Assembly (NCBI GenBank): GCA_024364805.1
Contig: CM044495.1
Span: 28,591,343 to 28,655,342, forward strand
Origin: Euprymna scolopes
Lineage: Eukaryota > Mollusca > Cephalopoda > Sepiida > Sepiolidae
DNA length: 64,000 nucleotides
Direction of reading: 5' to 3'
Under the pieces are notes generated by a model that saw only the letters and a program-made list of their open reading frames with translations, searched no databases and was not told where the DNA came from. Shown in pieces: positions 1-10,984 of the stretch. The position numbers were made by a program, and so were the translations under genes. Each line of letters begins with the position of its first letter. Positions within the stretch are counted from its first letter, which is position 1.

Positions 1-508
1 CGGGAAGCAATTCTCCTTAAGACAACATTTAAACAATTTTTTAAGTATGGGCTCTAGTTGTGGTTGAAGCTTTTTAAGTACTATAATTGGAATACCGTAA
101 GGGCCGGTTGCTTTACTGGAATCCATGTTTTTGATTAGTTTGGTAACATCACGTACAGATATTTGTATATCACATAGCGTGTTTTCTAATACAGGAAGAT
201 AATATTGGGGGTTTGTGGCCTTGGTCACAAAGGATAGAATTAGCTGCAAAGTTCTTGGCAAAGAGTTTGGCTTTGTCCGATGTTGACGAGATTTCCTTGT
301 CCATTGATGATAGTTGGGATAGAGCACACGCTTCTGTTCAAGATTCTGTTTGCTATTTGCCAACTGGTCCTATGCTGAAAGACTAAATGCATTCCACCTG
401 GTTGCTCTATCAATTTTCCTATGCAAATTCTGGTTAAAAGCAATTTTGGGTATTGACACAATTTAGTCAGAAACTTGGGTAAGTGGTTGGTTCTGTTGGT
501 AATCAACG
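1..508 (-). mobile_element. LINE reverse transcriptase fragment, N-terminal side of RT
   Basis: Read on the minus strand in more than one frame, this segment gives pieces typical of a jockey/CR1-like non-LTR retrotransposon: a stretch with WQIANRILNRS, then SDKAKLFAKNFAANSILC, then DVTKLIKNMDSSKATGPYGI followed by PIIVLKKLQPQLEPILKKLF. The order matches the linker and first fingers region of such RTs (the usual form is D-x-SKA-x-GPDGIP). It is frameshifted and has stops, so it is dead. It continues past the left edge, where the rest of the RT would lie. The clade is my judgement from the protein text; homology to a LINE RT is strong. Confidence 0.8.
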
Positions 509-564
509 AACAAGAAATATTTATTGGAACGCACGATAATAAAATAATAATAAAACAATAATAA

Positions 565-668
565 AAATGAAAAATTATCGCTTGTATTATTCGAATTACT
601 TTTTTTCATCTTGCATGTTATTTTCACAACATTTTGGCCAATTGTAACCTTTGCCCTTTTTGGTAATG
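565..668 (-). mobile_element. SINE-B 3' tail, truncated
   Basis: The minus strand reads the SINE-B tail: a GAAACGTTG-like motif in decayed form, then text meaning 'aagatga..' and the AT-rich end with AATTCGAATAAT. It matches the 3' end of the full copies at 55826-56474. Only the last ~100 bp are left. Confidence 0.5.
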
Positions 669-728
669 GATAAAGTACTTCGTAAATTCAGTTGTAGGTG
701 ACACTCTTTTGGAGGTTTAAGGTTCAAT

Positions 729-1037
729 TAGTGGCTTGAAAGGGGAAGTCGGGCAGTCCGCTCTGTGCGGCACATGGCAGGGGACGGCATTTTGAGGGGG
801 TAAAAATAAAAAAATATCTTTGGTTTTCTTTGATGACGACTGTATATATAAGTACTGTAATAAGATGAAAGTCTGGGACGAATAACAACAGATCCTTGAT
901 TGTAATTCCATGAAAAGAAACATTTTGAGGACTTCGTGAAATTTTGAAGGTTAATGAATTATCAACGATCAGCAGGGTGGGTGGGTGGGTAAATCTTACG
1001 ACGGACCCGGGAGACAAAAATAGTTGCCACGCCACTA
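729..1037. mobile_element. hAT-like non-autonomous element with 8-bp target duplication
   Basis: The element starts TAGTGGCTTG and ends, on the other strand, TAGTGGCGTGG, giving short terminal inverted repeats that share TAGTGGC. It is flanked by ggttcaat (721-728) and agttcaat (1038-1045), a 7/8 match of the 8-bp size typical of hAT transposons. The 309-bp interior shows no transposase. TAGTGGCGTGGC-type ends are common in hAT families; placement in hAT is inference from TIR and duplication length. Confidence 0.55.
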
Positions 1038-1147
1038 AGTTCAATTCTCAATGTTCAGAATACAATTACGTATTACTTAGGACTTCTACTCAGTCATGAC
1101 TGATAAAATGAGACCATGTTAGCCCCATGACTTAAATGAAAGGCTCC

Positions 1148-1290
1148 ATTCCCGAGTTTGACAGAAAGATTCCTGAGTTTGAAAAGATACATCTGAAGAA
1201 AAATGGATGTCACATTGGCCGAAACGTTGTGAAAATGCCACTCAAGATGAAAAAATATTTTGAATAATCTAAATAATACGAATTATCAAT
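1148..1290 (+). mobile_element. SINE-B 3' half
   Basis: Contains the two 'cgagtttgac' / 'gagtttgaaaagatac' blocks, then 'atctgaagaaa', 'ggccgaaacgttgtgaaaa', 'cactcaagatga' and the terminal 'aataatctaaataat'. The same order occurs in the full SINE-B at 56165-56474. The tRNA-like head is missing, as in a 5'-truncated retroposon copy. Confidence 0.65.
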
Positions 1291-2845
1291 CCTCGTCTCA
1301 AAAATTCAGACACATTATATGATGTTCTCGTTAAAGAGGAAAGTCAAGTTGAGGAATTTAACTAATACTAAGTCTTGATTAAACTTTGAAATTTATTTTG
1401 TCTATTTGTCTCTTAGATTAAGTAGAATTAAAAAAAAAAGAATTCTTAAATAGTGTTGTGTTTCTCTGCTTCCCTACGATTGGTCTATCAATTAGAGCCT
1501 GTGTTCCACTGAAAAAGATAGATCATAATACCAACTCACAATATGTCGGCATAGTTTTATTTCAAGAATAGTATGCTTTAGTGTTGTAGTCCCATAAAAG
1601 TCTGGAAGAAAAATAATTCATTAATTTAGTAATTAGTGGGGAAAACAGGAAAGCAAATACAAAAAATAAAGTGTGGGTATACGTCAGTCTGACTACTACG
1701 AATGTAAGACTCGATGTTAGCACACATACACAAGAGACATATTCTCCTGGTCATTATACTAAGTAGAAGAGTTAATTATTATCGGAAGGGAGGATCTAGT
1801 CTTTGCAACAGGGAAGTATATTTATCAGACATAGCAGGTGGATATTTTCAACATGAATTTTTTCTAAGAAGTATTTCTTGATAATTCTGTTGAGTCCAAA
1901 TAATTTTCTCTCATTGATGGCACCAGATAAAAACTTACAAGTTGTATGTATTGTTGTTTAGCCAGGAGATATGATATCGCCATATAAACTGAGTTATGTT
2001 GTATCAGAGAGTTATCACACAGGTATATATTACAATTCATATTTAAGTAAAGTTATCATTTTTATTGCAGCTGTCTCAAATGGTTTTCACTAAAGTCTGC
2101 TTTTCTTGTCTACATGCTTGTTCTTCACAGCCTCTCTTCCTGGCTTGAAGCATGTCTGTTCACTTCCATGACCAACCTCAAACTCTCTCTAACCTTCCCA
2201 ACCTCTTGACCTCAGTTTCGTTACATCATCATTCAAAAAGCACACGTATCTCAACGTGCGACCTTTCCACCTATGCCTGTCCAAGGTCATTTTGTTTATT
2301 TAAACTAGCTAATTTACGTAAACATCCTCAGCTAAAACTCATTGCTACACTTTATAAACAATACATAACTCCCAATATAAACTATTTTAACAATATCACT
2401 GGATAGATAGAAAGATAGATTGATAACAACTAATTTTACTTTTAACCAAGTTATTATCTAACACTTATAAAAGCAATTTAGTTTGGAATACTTTATCCCA
2501 GCTATCATCTTACACATGGAAAATATCTATCATAATTACAATTTTATCATGACGTTTTCAACTTTCATAATTTACAACCAAAAACATTGCTTTTGATTGT
2601 CACTCACATGCAAAGAATATAACCTTTGAAATCAAATCGTCTGGCAATACTCATTGCCCATAAAGTGTGTAGATCTTAACATCTTCTGATGATAGTATAA
2701 TTTAATCAATCAATCTTGCACCAACAAAATTATCTCATAACATTTTCAGCCCAAAATCTACAATAGTGAAATTCGGCTTTCAGAAATTTCTCAAAATGGA
2801 CTCCGAGAAAAACATGCTGTACACTCGACCCAATTCTATACAAAT
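1291..2845. other. Unannotated AT-rich stretch
   Basis: I find no coding sequence, RNA gene or recognisable repeat here. The short open frames (for example 2152-2406) have no codon or domain signal. The base composition matches the rest of the window. Confidence 0.4.
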
Positions 2846-3060
2846 CATGTTTGGTTGTTTTATAGCATATCAACCCTTTTTCTGTTATTGAATGTCTAAT
2901 CCAGTCATTTTGGGGAAAAAATTTATTTTTTTCTTCAAAATCTTTATTCATCGCTATTTATTCATAGCGTTTCGTTTGGTTTTGTCAAGGAAAATTATTT
3001 TAGTTTGTGCCTTTTCAAAGCAGAACCGATTTTTGCAATGGAAGAGGAAAAGAAAAAAAT
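2846..3060 (-). mobile_element. SINE-D copy, 3' part
   Basis: On the plus strand it reads 'ggttgttttatagcatatc' then 'aacccttttt', 'ttattgaatgtctaatcc' and ends near 'gttt/ttgcaatggaaga'. The same blocks recur at 15500, 16155, 23263, 29745, 48976 and 51962. The copy at 48976-49319 shows the element is inserted minus-strand, with an AACC-rich tail at the low-coordinate end. Confidence 0.6.
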
Positions 3061-4950
3061 AAGGTAAACGTTAAATGCATTTTAGATCAAGACCCCTTCT
3101 TTTATCTTCTGGTAGTCTGCTAAATCGCAAGGACCAACTTCAGATAGTGCAACTTTTCTACAGCAAGCCGTTACATTTTAGTACGCATCATTTCATCCAA
3201 TATATAAGAACCATCTTTTTTTTTTTTAAAGCCTGAGGACTGTTAGTTGCATATATTGTCCAGCATATATTTTGCAAGGAGTCTATAAATAAAAGATTCT
3301 ATTAAACCCGTAAATGATAATCCGACATATATTACTACCAGATAAGTTATGTCAATAAATGGATCATACTCAGAACTTAGTCGGAATGCATAGAGTTTAG
3401 AGTTTGATGATCGAGGCAGACTAAAAAGAAAATTCAAAATTTGAGTAAAACAGACAGTGATCTTGATTGAAGGCAATTTGCTGAAGGATGCCTGAGGCAA
3501 TTTAACGTTATGCAAATGATCACTAAAAATAGATAATTAAAAATTTCAAATTTGATTAAAAATCGAAAATTAAATGTAAATATTTTTATATTTTAAAGGA
3601 ACTCGGTAAAAAAATATTCAAAATCATAACATTTTCTGTAAAAAAGAAGGAATAGATTTATTTTATATTTAACTAATTAAGTTCCAGAATATCTAAGTTT
3701 TTACTATTGAGTTGAAATTTTGTGTAATAACTAAAACTGAGTTAGAATACACAAAATTGAAAAGCAAAAATTATTTTAGAAAGCGAAATGTTGACTCTCC
3801 TATAAATAGTACACTGGATACATGTAATATATTTTCCAAATCAAGAGGCTATACATTCAAGATAAAATGTATAAATTATTTATATAATTTGTAAGGAGTA
3901 AAGAAGTTCACACAAGAGTTACATTGCACTCTTGGCAATAAGTTTGTGGTTTTTACAATTGCAAGATTCATTTATATAAGTTCATACATTATCGAATAAA
4001 TAGAATTTTAGTAAATTTCACAATTTTTTTAGAAAGTTCGAACAACTCTCTGAGAGAAATTGATAAATATACATGAATTTTATCTTTTCTTCAGAGTAAT
4101 CATGCAGTAAATAGTAATATGATATATTATCTTAGAAATTTTTTAAAGAAATTATTTGGTGTCCTATTTATAGGACATAATGGGTTAGGTTTGAAATTTC
4201 TGTAAAAAATCCGTATGCAAGAAAAAAGTGAGCAAGTACAAAAAACTAAAAAAAATGTTTCCGATAAAAGTGTGTACTATTTTTGAACTGAAATTAGAAC
4301 TTTATCGAATTTAAAGAAAAAAAAATTGTCATTCTGTTTGATGTTCAGTATCTTGATAGTTCCTCTAATCACAAACACATTCTGCAATAAATATACATGT
4401 GACATGCCAAAATCCACTTATGCAAATAGTCCAACACATCTGTTTCAGGTTTCCAGAGATGACAACGGTTTCGGGTTTTTGATATCTGGTATCATTATCA
4501 TCTTCTTTGATTCAGAACCTGAGAAATCAGTCAGTTGGCTAGAGTTCAATTCACACGGCACTGATCCTATGTTTAGATTCAAGATCATCTTTCTCTTCCT
4601 TCCGGTCTAAATCATATTTTGAATAAAAGAATTTGATCCTGGTAGACTATGATACAGATCGATTTAAAAAAAAAATTTTTTTAAAGTAAAGCAAAAGTTA
4701 TCTTCCAATGTGATCACTATTACTTGAACAATATAATCGTCTCCAAAAGAAATCGTATTTCAACTAACATCGATCAGGCAAGAATTGTTAAAATTGAAAT
4801 GCATAAGTACTGGCAAGTTAAATTCTAATTTAAAATAATGTCTATAAAATATTTGGAGAATATTTTTATTCATTCAGTTTTGATATTTAGGTTGCTATGG
4901 GCGTCTCAGACTATCAGGTGGGCAACGCCAGTAATCATTTATCATCTACT
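3061..4950. other. Unannotated very AT-rich stretch
   Basis: Long AT-rich DNA with A/T homopolymers and no gene, RNA or repeat I can name. Short frames at 3712-3894 and 4326-4610 look like chance openings. Confidence 0.4.
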
Positions 4951-4952
4951 CA

Positions 4953-5250
4953 TCATGCAGTCCAGTCAAAAAGGTTGATATCAGCCAGGTTACAGTGCCT
5001 GGGATATCCAAAGTTTATGGAGTAGATGCAAGAGATGGCACGTTGCATATGGTTGAACCACATGAGGTGCAAAGTGCTCAAAGCATCTATTATCTCACCA
5101 ATACAAAGTTTGGGATGGAGCACAATTGATGAAACCTTTTCTTTTAATTTGCAGCCAGACATCCACTTGATCATGGCATAATTATTATGTCGAAGCGATT
5201 GAATATCAGGTGTGTTTGGAGTCCATATTCCACTATCATGAAAGAGGATG
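4953..5250 (-). mobile_element. LINE C-terminal tail (post-RT region)
   Basis: A single minus-strand frame reads SLRHNNYAMIKWMSGCKLKE, then VSSIVLHPKLCIGEIIDALS and LMWFNHMQRAISC. This is the well-known post-RT tail of one class of animal non-LTR elements, whose usual form is LRRNDRAMIRWICG..., then ...LGIEDI..VLR..RLRWFGHVQR. The frame is open to a stop at its end. The RT itself is absent. It is a different LINE family from those at 25455 and 33484. Confidence 0.75.
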
Positions 5251-5448
5251 TAGTCAACACAGGCGAACAGATTTTGCCTGAATCTCAAGAGAAATGTGCT
5301 TACACTTTTGTCAACATAATCACAGTTGAAACTTACGAATTGAAAGTTAGCCAATCACAACTTACCTTTACATTGAAAAGTTTTAGAAGTGATTTACATT
5401 TTCTGTTAATAAACTAAAGTCACGAAAGCATTTTTTTTATACTCTTGT

Positions 5449-5705
5449 TCACCCAAAACAAGGCACACTATCACTTAGACATAAGTGACTGCTATTTGGG
5501 ACCCCGTCTACAGGGAAATATGTAGAGAGATAAGCAAGATGTCTATTCACATTACATTTAAACTTTTGCATGTTAGTACAGTTAGTCAAGGAAGCAGGAA
5601 GCAGGGAGACAATTCCAAAGTTTAGCAGTCTGAGGAAAGAAACTATTAGAGTAGAAGTCTTTCCGTCATCTAGAGATCTCAACAGTAAAGGGGTGGGATC
5701 GTGCT
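5449..5705 (-). mobile_element. LINE C-terminal end
   Basis: The minus strand carries 'SLLPASLTNCTNMQKFKCNV' then NRHLAYLS, and in a shifted frame the preceding FF/L-x-R-x-x-x-LWNSLP-type text. The same 'LQKFKCNVNRHLA' occurs at 39350-39920 on the plus strand, so both are one family. It has at least one frameshift. Confidence 0.65.
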
Positions 5706-5839
5706 GTTAGACAGGTTTGTCGGGAGTATATATCTCATTTGTTTATTCTCTAAAGTTTTCATGACTATTTTAAGGATTTAATTGTATTCATAATTTTGTT
5801 GTCATGTTCCATTAAATTTTTTTGTTCTATTAATTAGGA

Positions 5840-6095
5840 ACCACTCTTTATCAAGACCCAACACCACTCGAGGATTAAGGTTAACCAAGAGTCAGATGGA
5901 CAGTGAGACAACATCGTAGGGACAGTTAAAGATGGTTGTGACTGAACCGAATTGTTATTTAAGAAGGCAGTTCTACAAGAATTTTTTCATATTTTTGAAA
6001 ATGACCATGTTGTAATCAACTGGGAAGCAGCACCGATATATTTCACAGATGGATAGTTTTAGAAAATAAACTTTGCTCATGGAAGTTTAGTTTAG
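5840..6095 (-). mobile_element. LINE 3' end
   Basis: Starts at the low end with the reverse complement of the LINE 3' signature (tatcaagacccaacaccact then cgaggattaagg), and continues through text matching 'aactggaaagcag', 'ttctacag', 'gaaacaaactttgctcatgg' of other copies. Only the last ~250 bp remain. A (GA)n run of about 30 bp follows at 6104-6136. Confidence 0.65.
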
Positions 6096-6101
6096 TTCTA
6101 G

Positions 6102-6138
<37 letters not shown>

Positions 6139-6139
6139 G

Positions 6140-6768
6140 AACTTATTGACTTGCACTAGGATTTGTTATACCATGAACACTTAGGAAATAGCACAAAAGT
6201 ATTACTTGAGGAACATACACAATGATTTTGCAAGTTGTATTGGACGCCAGTTAACACGCAACCAAGAAATACCTACATAGACATTTTCAGTCTTGCTAAA
6301 AGAGAGCAGAGTTCAATTAATGAAATGAAGGCATTATCAGTTGAATGATGAAGAATATTATGAGAGGATTGAAACTAATGGATAACACTAAATTTGTTTA
6401 CTGATGAGGATATGGGTAATATTTGTAAACATTCAATATGAAAACAGCAGAATCGATGAAGTAAAAAGGCAACACATATTTTCATAAAAATGGAAAATCA
6501 GGTGTAATATTTTATTGTTCGTACAAACCAAATGATTCTAATGTTGGCAATGGTTTCCCTGATATTTTTCAGATTAAAATTATTTCGAGAAAGACATCGA
6601 GTAATTACAGTCAACAACATTCTGATGGAACTATTTCTGTTAAACAAATTGATTTCGAAGTTGGCACACTGAATTATGTAAAGTGTAATTTTTATAAGTT
6701 TACATACAAAAAAATGTTATTTAAAAACTTTTAATTAATTGGAATATTATTTATTCATTTATTCTTTT
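6140..6768. other. Unannotated stretch
   Basis: No gene, RNA or clear repeat seen. It lies between a LINE 3' end and a SINE tail. Confidence 0.35.
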
Positions 6769-6826
6769 AAACGTTGTGAAACAGCAACTAAAAGATGAGG
6801 ATAAAAGTCTGCAATAAATAAATGAA
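6769..6826 (+). mobile_element. SINE-A 3' tail fragment
   Basis: Reads 'aacgttgtgaaacagcaact', 'aaaagatgaggataaaagtc' and 'tgcaataaataaa', the 3' end shared with the SINE-A copies at 10455 and 28021. Only the tail is left. Confidence 0.6.
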
Positions 6827-6898
6827 CAAATATTAAAAAAAAAAAAACTTATTCAGTCGCATCTCTTATCAAAGACAAGTCCAATGAATGTTACATAC

Positions 6899-6958
6899 CT
6901 GTAGACGCAGTTGAGCCATGTCTCGCATAAGTTGGTTACGGCGACTTTCTGCGTTCAC
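6899..6958 (-). CDS. Internal coding exon, coiled-coil-like protein (partial gene)
   Basis: A 60-nt minus-strand exon bounded by good splice sites. The acceptor follows a pyrimidine tract (cttctttttctttccttttag) and the donor is CAG/GTATGT. Only one of the three frames is open. It starts and ends in phase 0 and encodes 20 residues, V-N-A then ESRRNQLMRDMAQLRLQ. The hydrophobic spacing (L-M, M, L, L) suits a coiled coil. No repeat in the window resembles it. From memory the peptide aligns with mostly conservative changes to the dystrobrevin coiled-coil segment (ENKNREILQEIQRLRLE), so a dystrobrevin- or dystrophin-family gene is one possibility, not an identification. No neighbouring exon was found. 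Confidence is good for an exon, low for the family. Confidence 0.55.
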
Positions 6959-7164
6959 CTAAAAGGAAAGAAAAAGAAGTTTATGAAAAGCGCAAAATTC
7001 TTCAAAACAAAACGGGATAGTTTTGCACACACATAAAAATAGGATGGAGAAAATGAATTTCCCCATTTGGCATAACTTTTACCTTCATTATGAAAATCAA
7101 AATATAATGATAGTAAATTTTAAGATGCATAAAATAAAATAAAATCAAAGTATCTTGCTTTTTT

Positions 7165-7800
7165 TTTTTTTTACTTGAGTCTCATCAATTATCAAGGCCA
7201 AGAGTCCACTCAAGGATAAAAGTTAGATGTTAGATAGATGGTGAGACAAAATCAATCACAATGGAACTTAGGTAGGCCTAGATTATCTAAACGGGAGACT
7301 CAATAGAAATATATGCACAATAGATTCGAAGAAAACCATGTTATAGTCAGTCGGAAAGCAGACACAGGATTTCATTCCATAGGCAAACAGTTCTAGGAAA
7401 CAAACTCTCCTCATAGAATGTTCGTTTTGTTGGGGGGGACACAGATATAAAAGGCAAATCATTGGCAGTTGTTTCAGCTACGTGAGTGTTTGTTGCTGGG
7501 AAGTAACATAGACTGGAGCTCAGTCGAGCACCCACCATAAACGTATCGATAAAGCAAAGCTATACTTACAACGTCTCTTCTGTGATAAAAAAAAAGAGTA
7601 GAGAGACGAAATAGTCGTCGCCCACTAAATTTCAAAGATGGTTCTGTACCTTGTCAAGGCAGGAAAGGATGCTCTTGGAGGTTCTACAGCAGATGTGACA
7701 ACAGTACTAAATTTTAGAATGCATTTGACTCTTGTACAGGTAAAAGATTGCATCAGGAGTGAGATACTTTCTGGAGCGGCAGAACGATTCCAACATTTTT
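7165..7800 (-). mobile_element. LINE C-terminal region and 3' end
   Basis: The minus strand runs from a decayed form of 'GSFYRSRRYLT' (high end) through LSCLDRVQ-like and RRDV-like text, 'SFFPRTVCLWNEI' and the LINE 3' tail at 7179-7214. The layout is the same as the LINE at 25455-26165. There are several frameshifts. A G-run (ggggggg near 7433) and A-runs interrupt it. Confidence 0.75.
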
Positions 7801-8332
7801 CTTAATGTATCAATCTGTCAAATGACTATGGATCAAATTCAATGCAAATCTGAAATATTTCAATCTTTAAATTTTTCCCTAAAAAACTTAAATTCGGGAA
7901 TTGATGTCTAATACCCATGTTAAAATTTCACACAAAAATAAGGTATCTGACTTGTCACCGATTTTTTACCCTCTTTTGACCTTATTTGCATTAAATTAAA
8001 ATAAATATAGCCAATATTAACACCTCTTATACCTTGTATCTGTATTCCAAAATTCATTATGATCAATTAATTTAAAAGTGAATCCTGTGCAAAAAATATT
8101 TAAGCAGTTATGACTGCCATTTTAGTTTAAACTTTTAGATGGAATAAATAATAATGTTGATGTCATCGAGATATAAGAATATAATCTGTAATCACATTAA
8201 AGTTAAAATAATAATTATTTTCTTTACATTTTTAGCTATGTATTTAAAATTATCTCCATTCTAATAAGTTTCTTTGCTGAAATAATTGTTTTTGAAAAGC
8301 AACTGAAGTAAATTACATTTTTCAAGTGTGAA
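7801..8332. repeat. AT-rich stretch holding one unit of a dispersed repeat
   Basis: Mostly unannotated. The segment 8045-8080 (attccaaaattcattatgat, then caattaattta) matches units of the tandem repeat at 10985-11410 and is probably a lone copy of it. Confidence 0.35.
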
Positions 8333-8776
8333 CTACCCTGGGTGTCTGGCGTCGCCCGGGTGTTTGGAGGTGTGTGTTAAGAAAAAAAAAAGTGGTAGTA
8401 GGCAGGCAGGCTTGAACCGGTACTGTGAAGGAGGAAAAGAATGTGGAGAAAAAAAAAACAGAAAAACGTGAGGTCTTTGCCGTTGCGTCCATTGTCAAAC
8501 CGGAAGTGGCAAAGGTTTAAATTAAGGCTAGTCAATCGAAAAGCAGGAATGACTTTCGAAAATATCAGCGAAAAAAGCGACCCCTCCCTGTAGAAAAATG
8601 CTCAGTTGAGGGTGAAGGAATTAATGTTTTTAACCAATTTTTCGATATTTGTCGTCCGAAGGGTCGAACTTCAAAACAGTACCAATTTCATGAAAATCGT
8701 CACCTCTGTCGAAAGTTTTAGGCAAACATACAAACATACATACATCTAAACAGACAGGTGAGATTTATATTATAGA
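8333..8776 (-). mobile_element. Helitron-1, non-autonomous
   Basis: Minus-strand element starting TCTATAATATAAATCTCACC after a host A. It ends with a GC-rich segment (acacccgggcgacgccagac) and GTAG followed by a host T. This fits Helitron ends (5' TC, 3' CTRR, insertion between A and T), with the terminal CTAG changed to GTAG. It is 444 bp with no coding capacity. Inside lie a tRNA-like B box (reverse complement of 8408-8418, GGTTCAAGCCT) and an A-box-like segment (8471-8490). Three other full-length relatives are at 31869, 49983 and 57450. Confidence 0.8.
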
Positions 8777-9700
8777 TAACGTGCTGCAAGGAGAAAAAGG
8801 AAGAAACCATTAATCAAAATCAAATATTGATTTGTCAGATGTATTACTATTTAGGTATAACTTGAAAAATAATATATAGAGAGAGATTATACATAAAAAA
8901 AACAGTATATAGATTACAAAAAACGAAAAAAAAGAACAAGGAAATCAATAATAGTGGACAAAGTGGCTAAACCAGTAAGTGATTATAAATTTCGTTTGTT
9001 TTCTACCAACAAACTATCAGTCAATCAGTACATGTATTGATGAGATTTGAATCGATCTGAAATTGATGAACTGAAAAAAATCTTTTAACAGCAACAAATG
9101 ACTGTAAACAGGTTTAATAAAAACACAACGCATCATCCTTTTCCTCTAACTCTTTTTCTTTCGTTGTTGTCGTTCATGTCTGCTATCAAAATGTATCCAA
9201 AAATTAACTTTAATGAAAGTCAAGGACCAAAGAAGGGAGAGATAGAGAGAGAAGCACCGATCGTTATTTTCCGGGATCGTAAAGAGACTACAGAGGTTTG
9301 CTAGGCTTGCTTCGGATAACCACAAAGATCAATAATTAATTTGCGAATGACTATGACATAATGAGAAAATAACAGCAGACATCAAAGCAAGGTTAAGCAC
9401 TTTAATTCCTGGCATTTAACCAGCCAAAGACCAGTTTTAATAGTCACGTTATTCTCGTTGAAATCATTTTAAAATATCCCAGTTTTGCCTGTTCGGCATT
9501 GCTCAGAATGCAGTAAAAACTAAAAATTGCTTGGAATGAAATGATAAACATTGCTTGCTTATCTATATAATTATGTTTAGGCAATTTTCTGTTTGTACGT
9601 ATGTTATCGCCCTTCACCTTTTATAAAAGATTGCTGAAGATAGGATGCAGAAAAAAAAATAATTGTTGAAATTTCATTTAATTTCACTGTTGTGTCAAAC
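8777..9700. other. Unannotated stretch
   Basis: AT-rich DNA with A-runs. I see no gene or identifiable repeat. Confidence 0.35.
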
Positions 9701-9995
9701 TCTTAGCCTCCGGACTAATATCACATGTGAATACGTAGAGACCAACACGTTGTAGACTCCGCCACAAGAAACAACAAAAAGGGAAAACTCAACTCACTTT
9801 TTCATTCATTTCCGGATACTATCTCGAATAAAACTAAAAATTGGTCTGTGCACACAGCCCGTGTTTTTTATATCTTTTTCCTTACCATAATGTTATCTCG
9901 CAATCTCGCACACAGCTCGGTCATTTGTATGCAGCTGTCTTAAGTGTGTCCGTGGGGTCTGTGTTCCCATCGGACGTTCATAAAAAAGAGAAATC
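9700..9995 (+). repeat. Unclassified dispersed repeat (pair with 44590-44915)
   Basis: Shares with 44590-44915 the blocks 'accaacacgttgtaga' and, about 170-220 bp later, 'cgcacacagctcggtcattt' followed by 'gcagctgtctt'. Order and orientation are the same. The class cannot be decided from two diverged copies. Confidence 0.4.
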
Positions 9996-10349
9996 TGTCC
10001 CAAATTCCTTTTAAGCACAGCAGGCATATGCAATTGATGAAGGATACATATTTATATTTAAAGAGGGTTCTGCAGTGAAAGACCACTTAGAACGGTACAT
10101 AGAAATTTGGTACACAGTGAATCACAGAGAGTCGGGACAAGTTCCATTGACCTCTCTGGAGAATTTTATACCTATGATTTAAATTTCATTAAACTATAAT
10201 ATGTTGTAAGTTTTAAGAGAGATGCAGCCTCCATGGTTCTCTTGGGAGTGCAATTACAGATTTGAGAGCACTTCCATTGTCATACGATTTAAATTTAATC
10301 GAATACAAATAAATTTAAAAGGGTTTATGTACTAATTTATTAATTTTAT

Positions 10350-10810
10350 CATCTCAATAATGAATTCCAATTAAATAATATATATCATTCGGTATGGACC
10401 TGACCATGGAAGATCAGATAATAAATAAACATGAATTTATAACCTTGATCGCCCTTCGGGACCTGTGGCGCAGTTGATAGAGACGTTGAATCTCTACGGT
10501 TCCAGGTGAGAATTGTCTGAAGATAGCGGTTTCAATCCTACCCAAAGCCGGCCAGGGACTTACTTGGCCAAAACGTGGTGAGACAGCAACAACTACGGAA
10601 GGATGTAGTCAGGAGATTCATAGGTCCTATCTCGTCGTGGTTACCACCTGACGAAGGCCAGAGGAATAGTTGGGCGAAACATTGTGAAACAACTAAGAAA
10701 AGATGAGAATAATAGTCCGCAATAAATAAAATTAATAAATAATACTCATCTCAATAATGAATTCCAATTAAATAATGAATTCCAATTAAATAATATATAC
10801 AATTCGGTTC
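10350..10810. repeat. ~45-bp direct repeats flanking SINE-A
   Basis: The block 'catctcaataatgaattcca' plus 'attaaataatatatat' and 'attcggt' occurs at 10350-10392 and again at 10747-10808. The right copy contains an extra internal duplication of 'aatgaattccaattaaata'. This is too long for an ordinary target duplication, so it may be a local tandem duplication with the SINE in the middle. Confidence 0.5.
10455..10735 (+). mobile_element. SINE-A, full-length tRNA-headed retroposon
   Basis: The head carries an A box (tggcgcagttgatagag) and a B box (ggtttcaatcct), as in tRNA-derived SINEs, but the spacing is larger than in a tRNA gene. A middle section (ggccaaaacgtggtgagaca) follows, then the core 'ctgacgaaggccagaggaat' with 'gttgggcgaaacattgtg' and a tail ending 'gtccgcaataaataaaa'. 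It is not a functional tRNA gene. Other copies are at 6769, 18713, 28021 and 28298. Confidence 0.75.
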
Positions 10811-10984
10811 ATGTATTCATAGCCCTTTCAAGGATGCAAAGATTCAGGACCACTTCCATTAGCTTTCATAGAAAAAATTTTTAAATGAATAACCTTTAGC
10901 TTTTATATAGATTCACTAAACTATTTTTCTATAAAGAAACACAAATGCGCATGCACACACACACAACATATATACATACTAAAT

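Noticed and set aside
9700-9995. LTR or other retrovirus-like end
   Set aside because: No terminal repeat pair, primer site or coding remnant; only a shared block with 44590-44915, so left unclassified.
10455-10545. tRNA gene
   Set aside because: A and B boxes are present but the spacing and surrounding sequence do not fold as a tRNA; it is the head of SINE-A.
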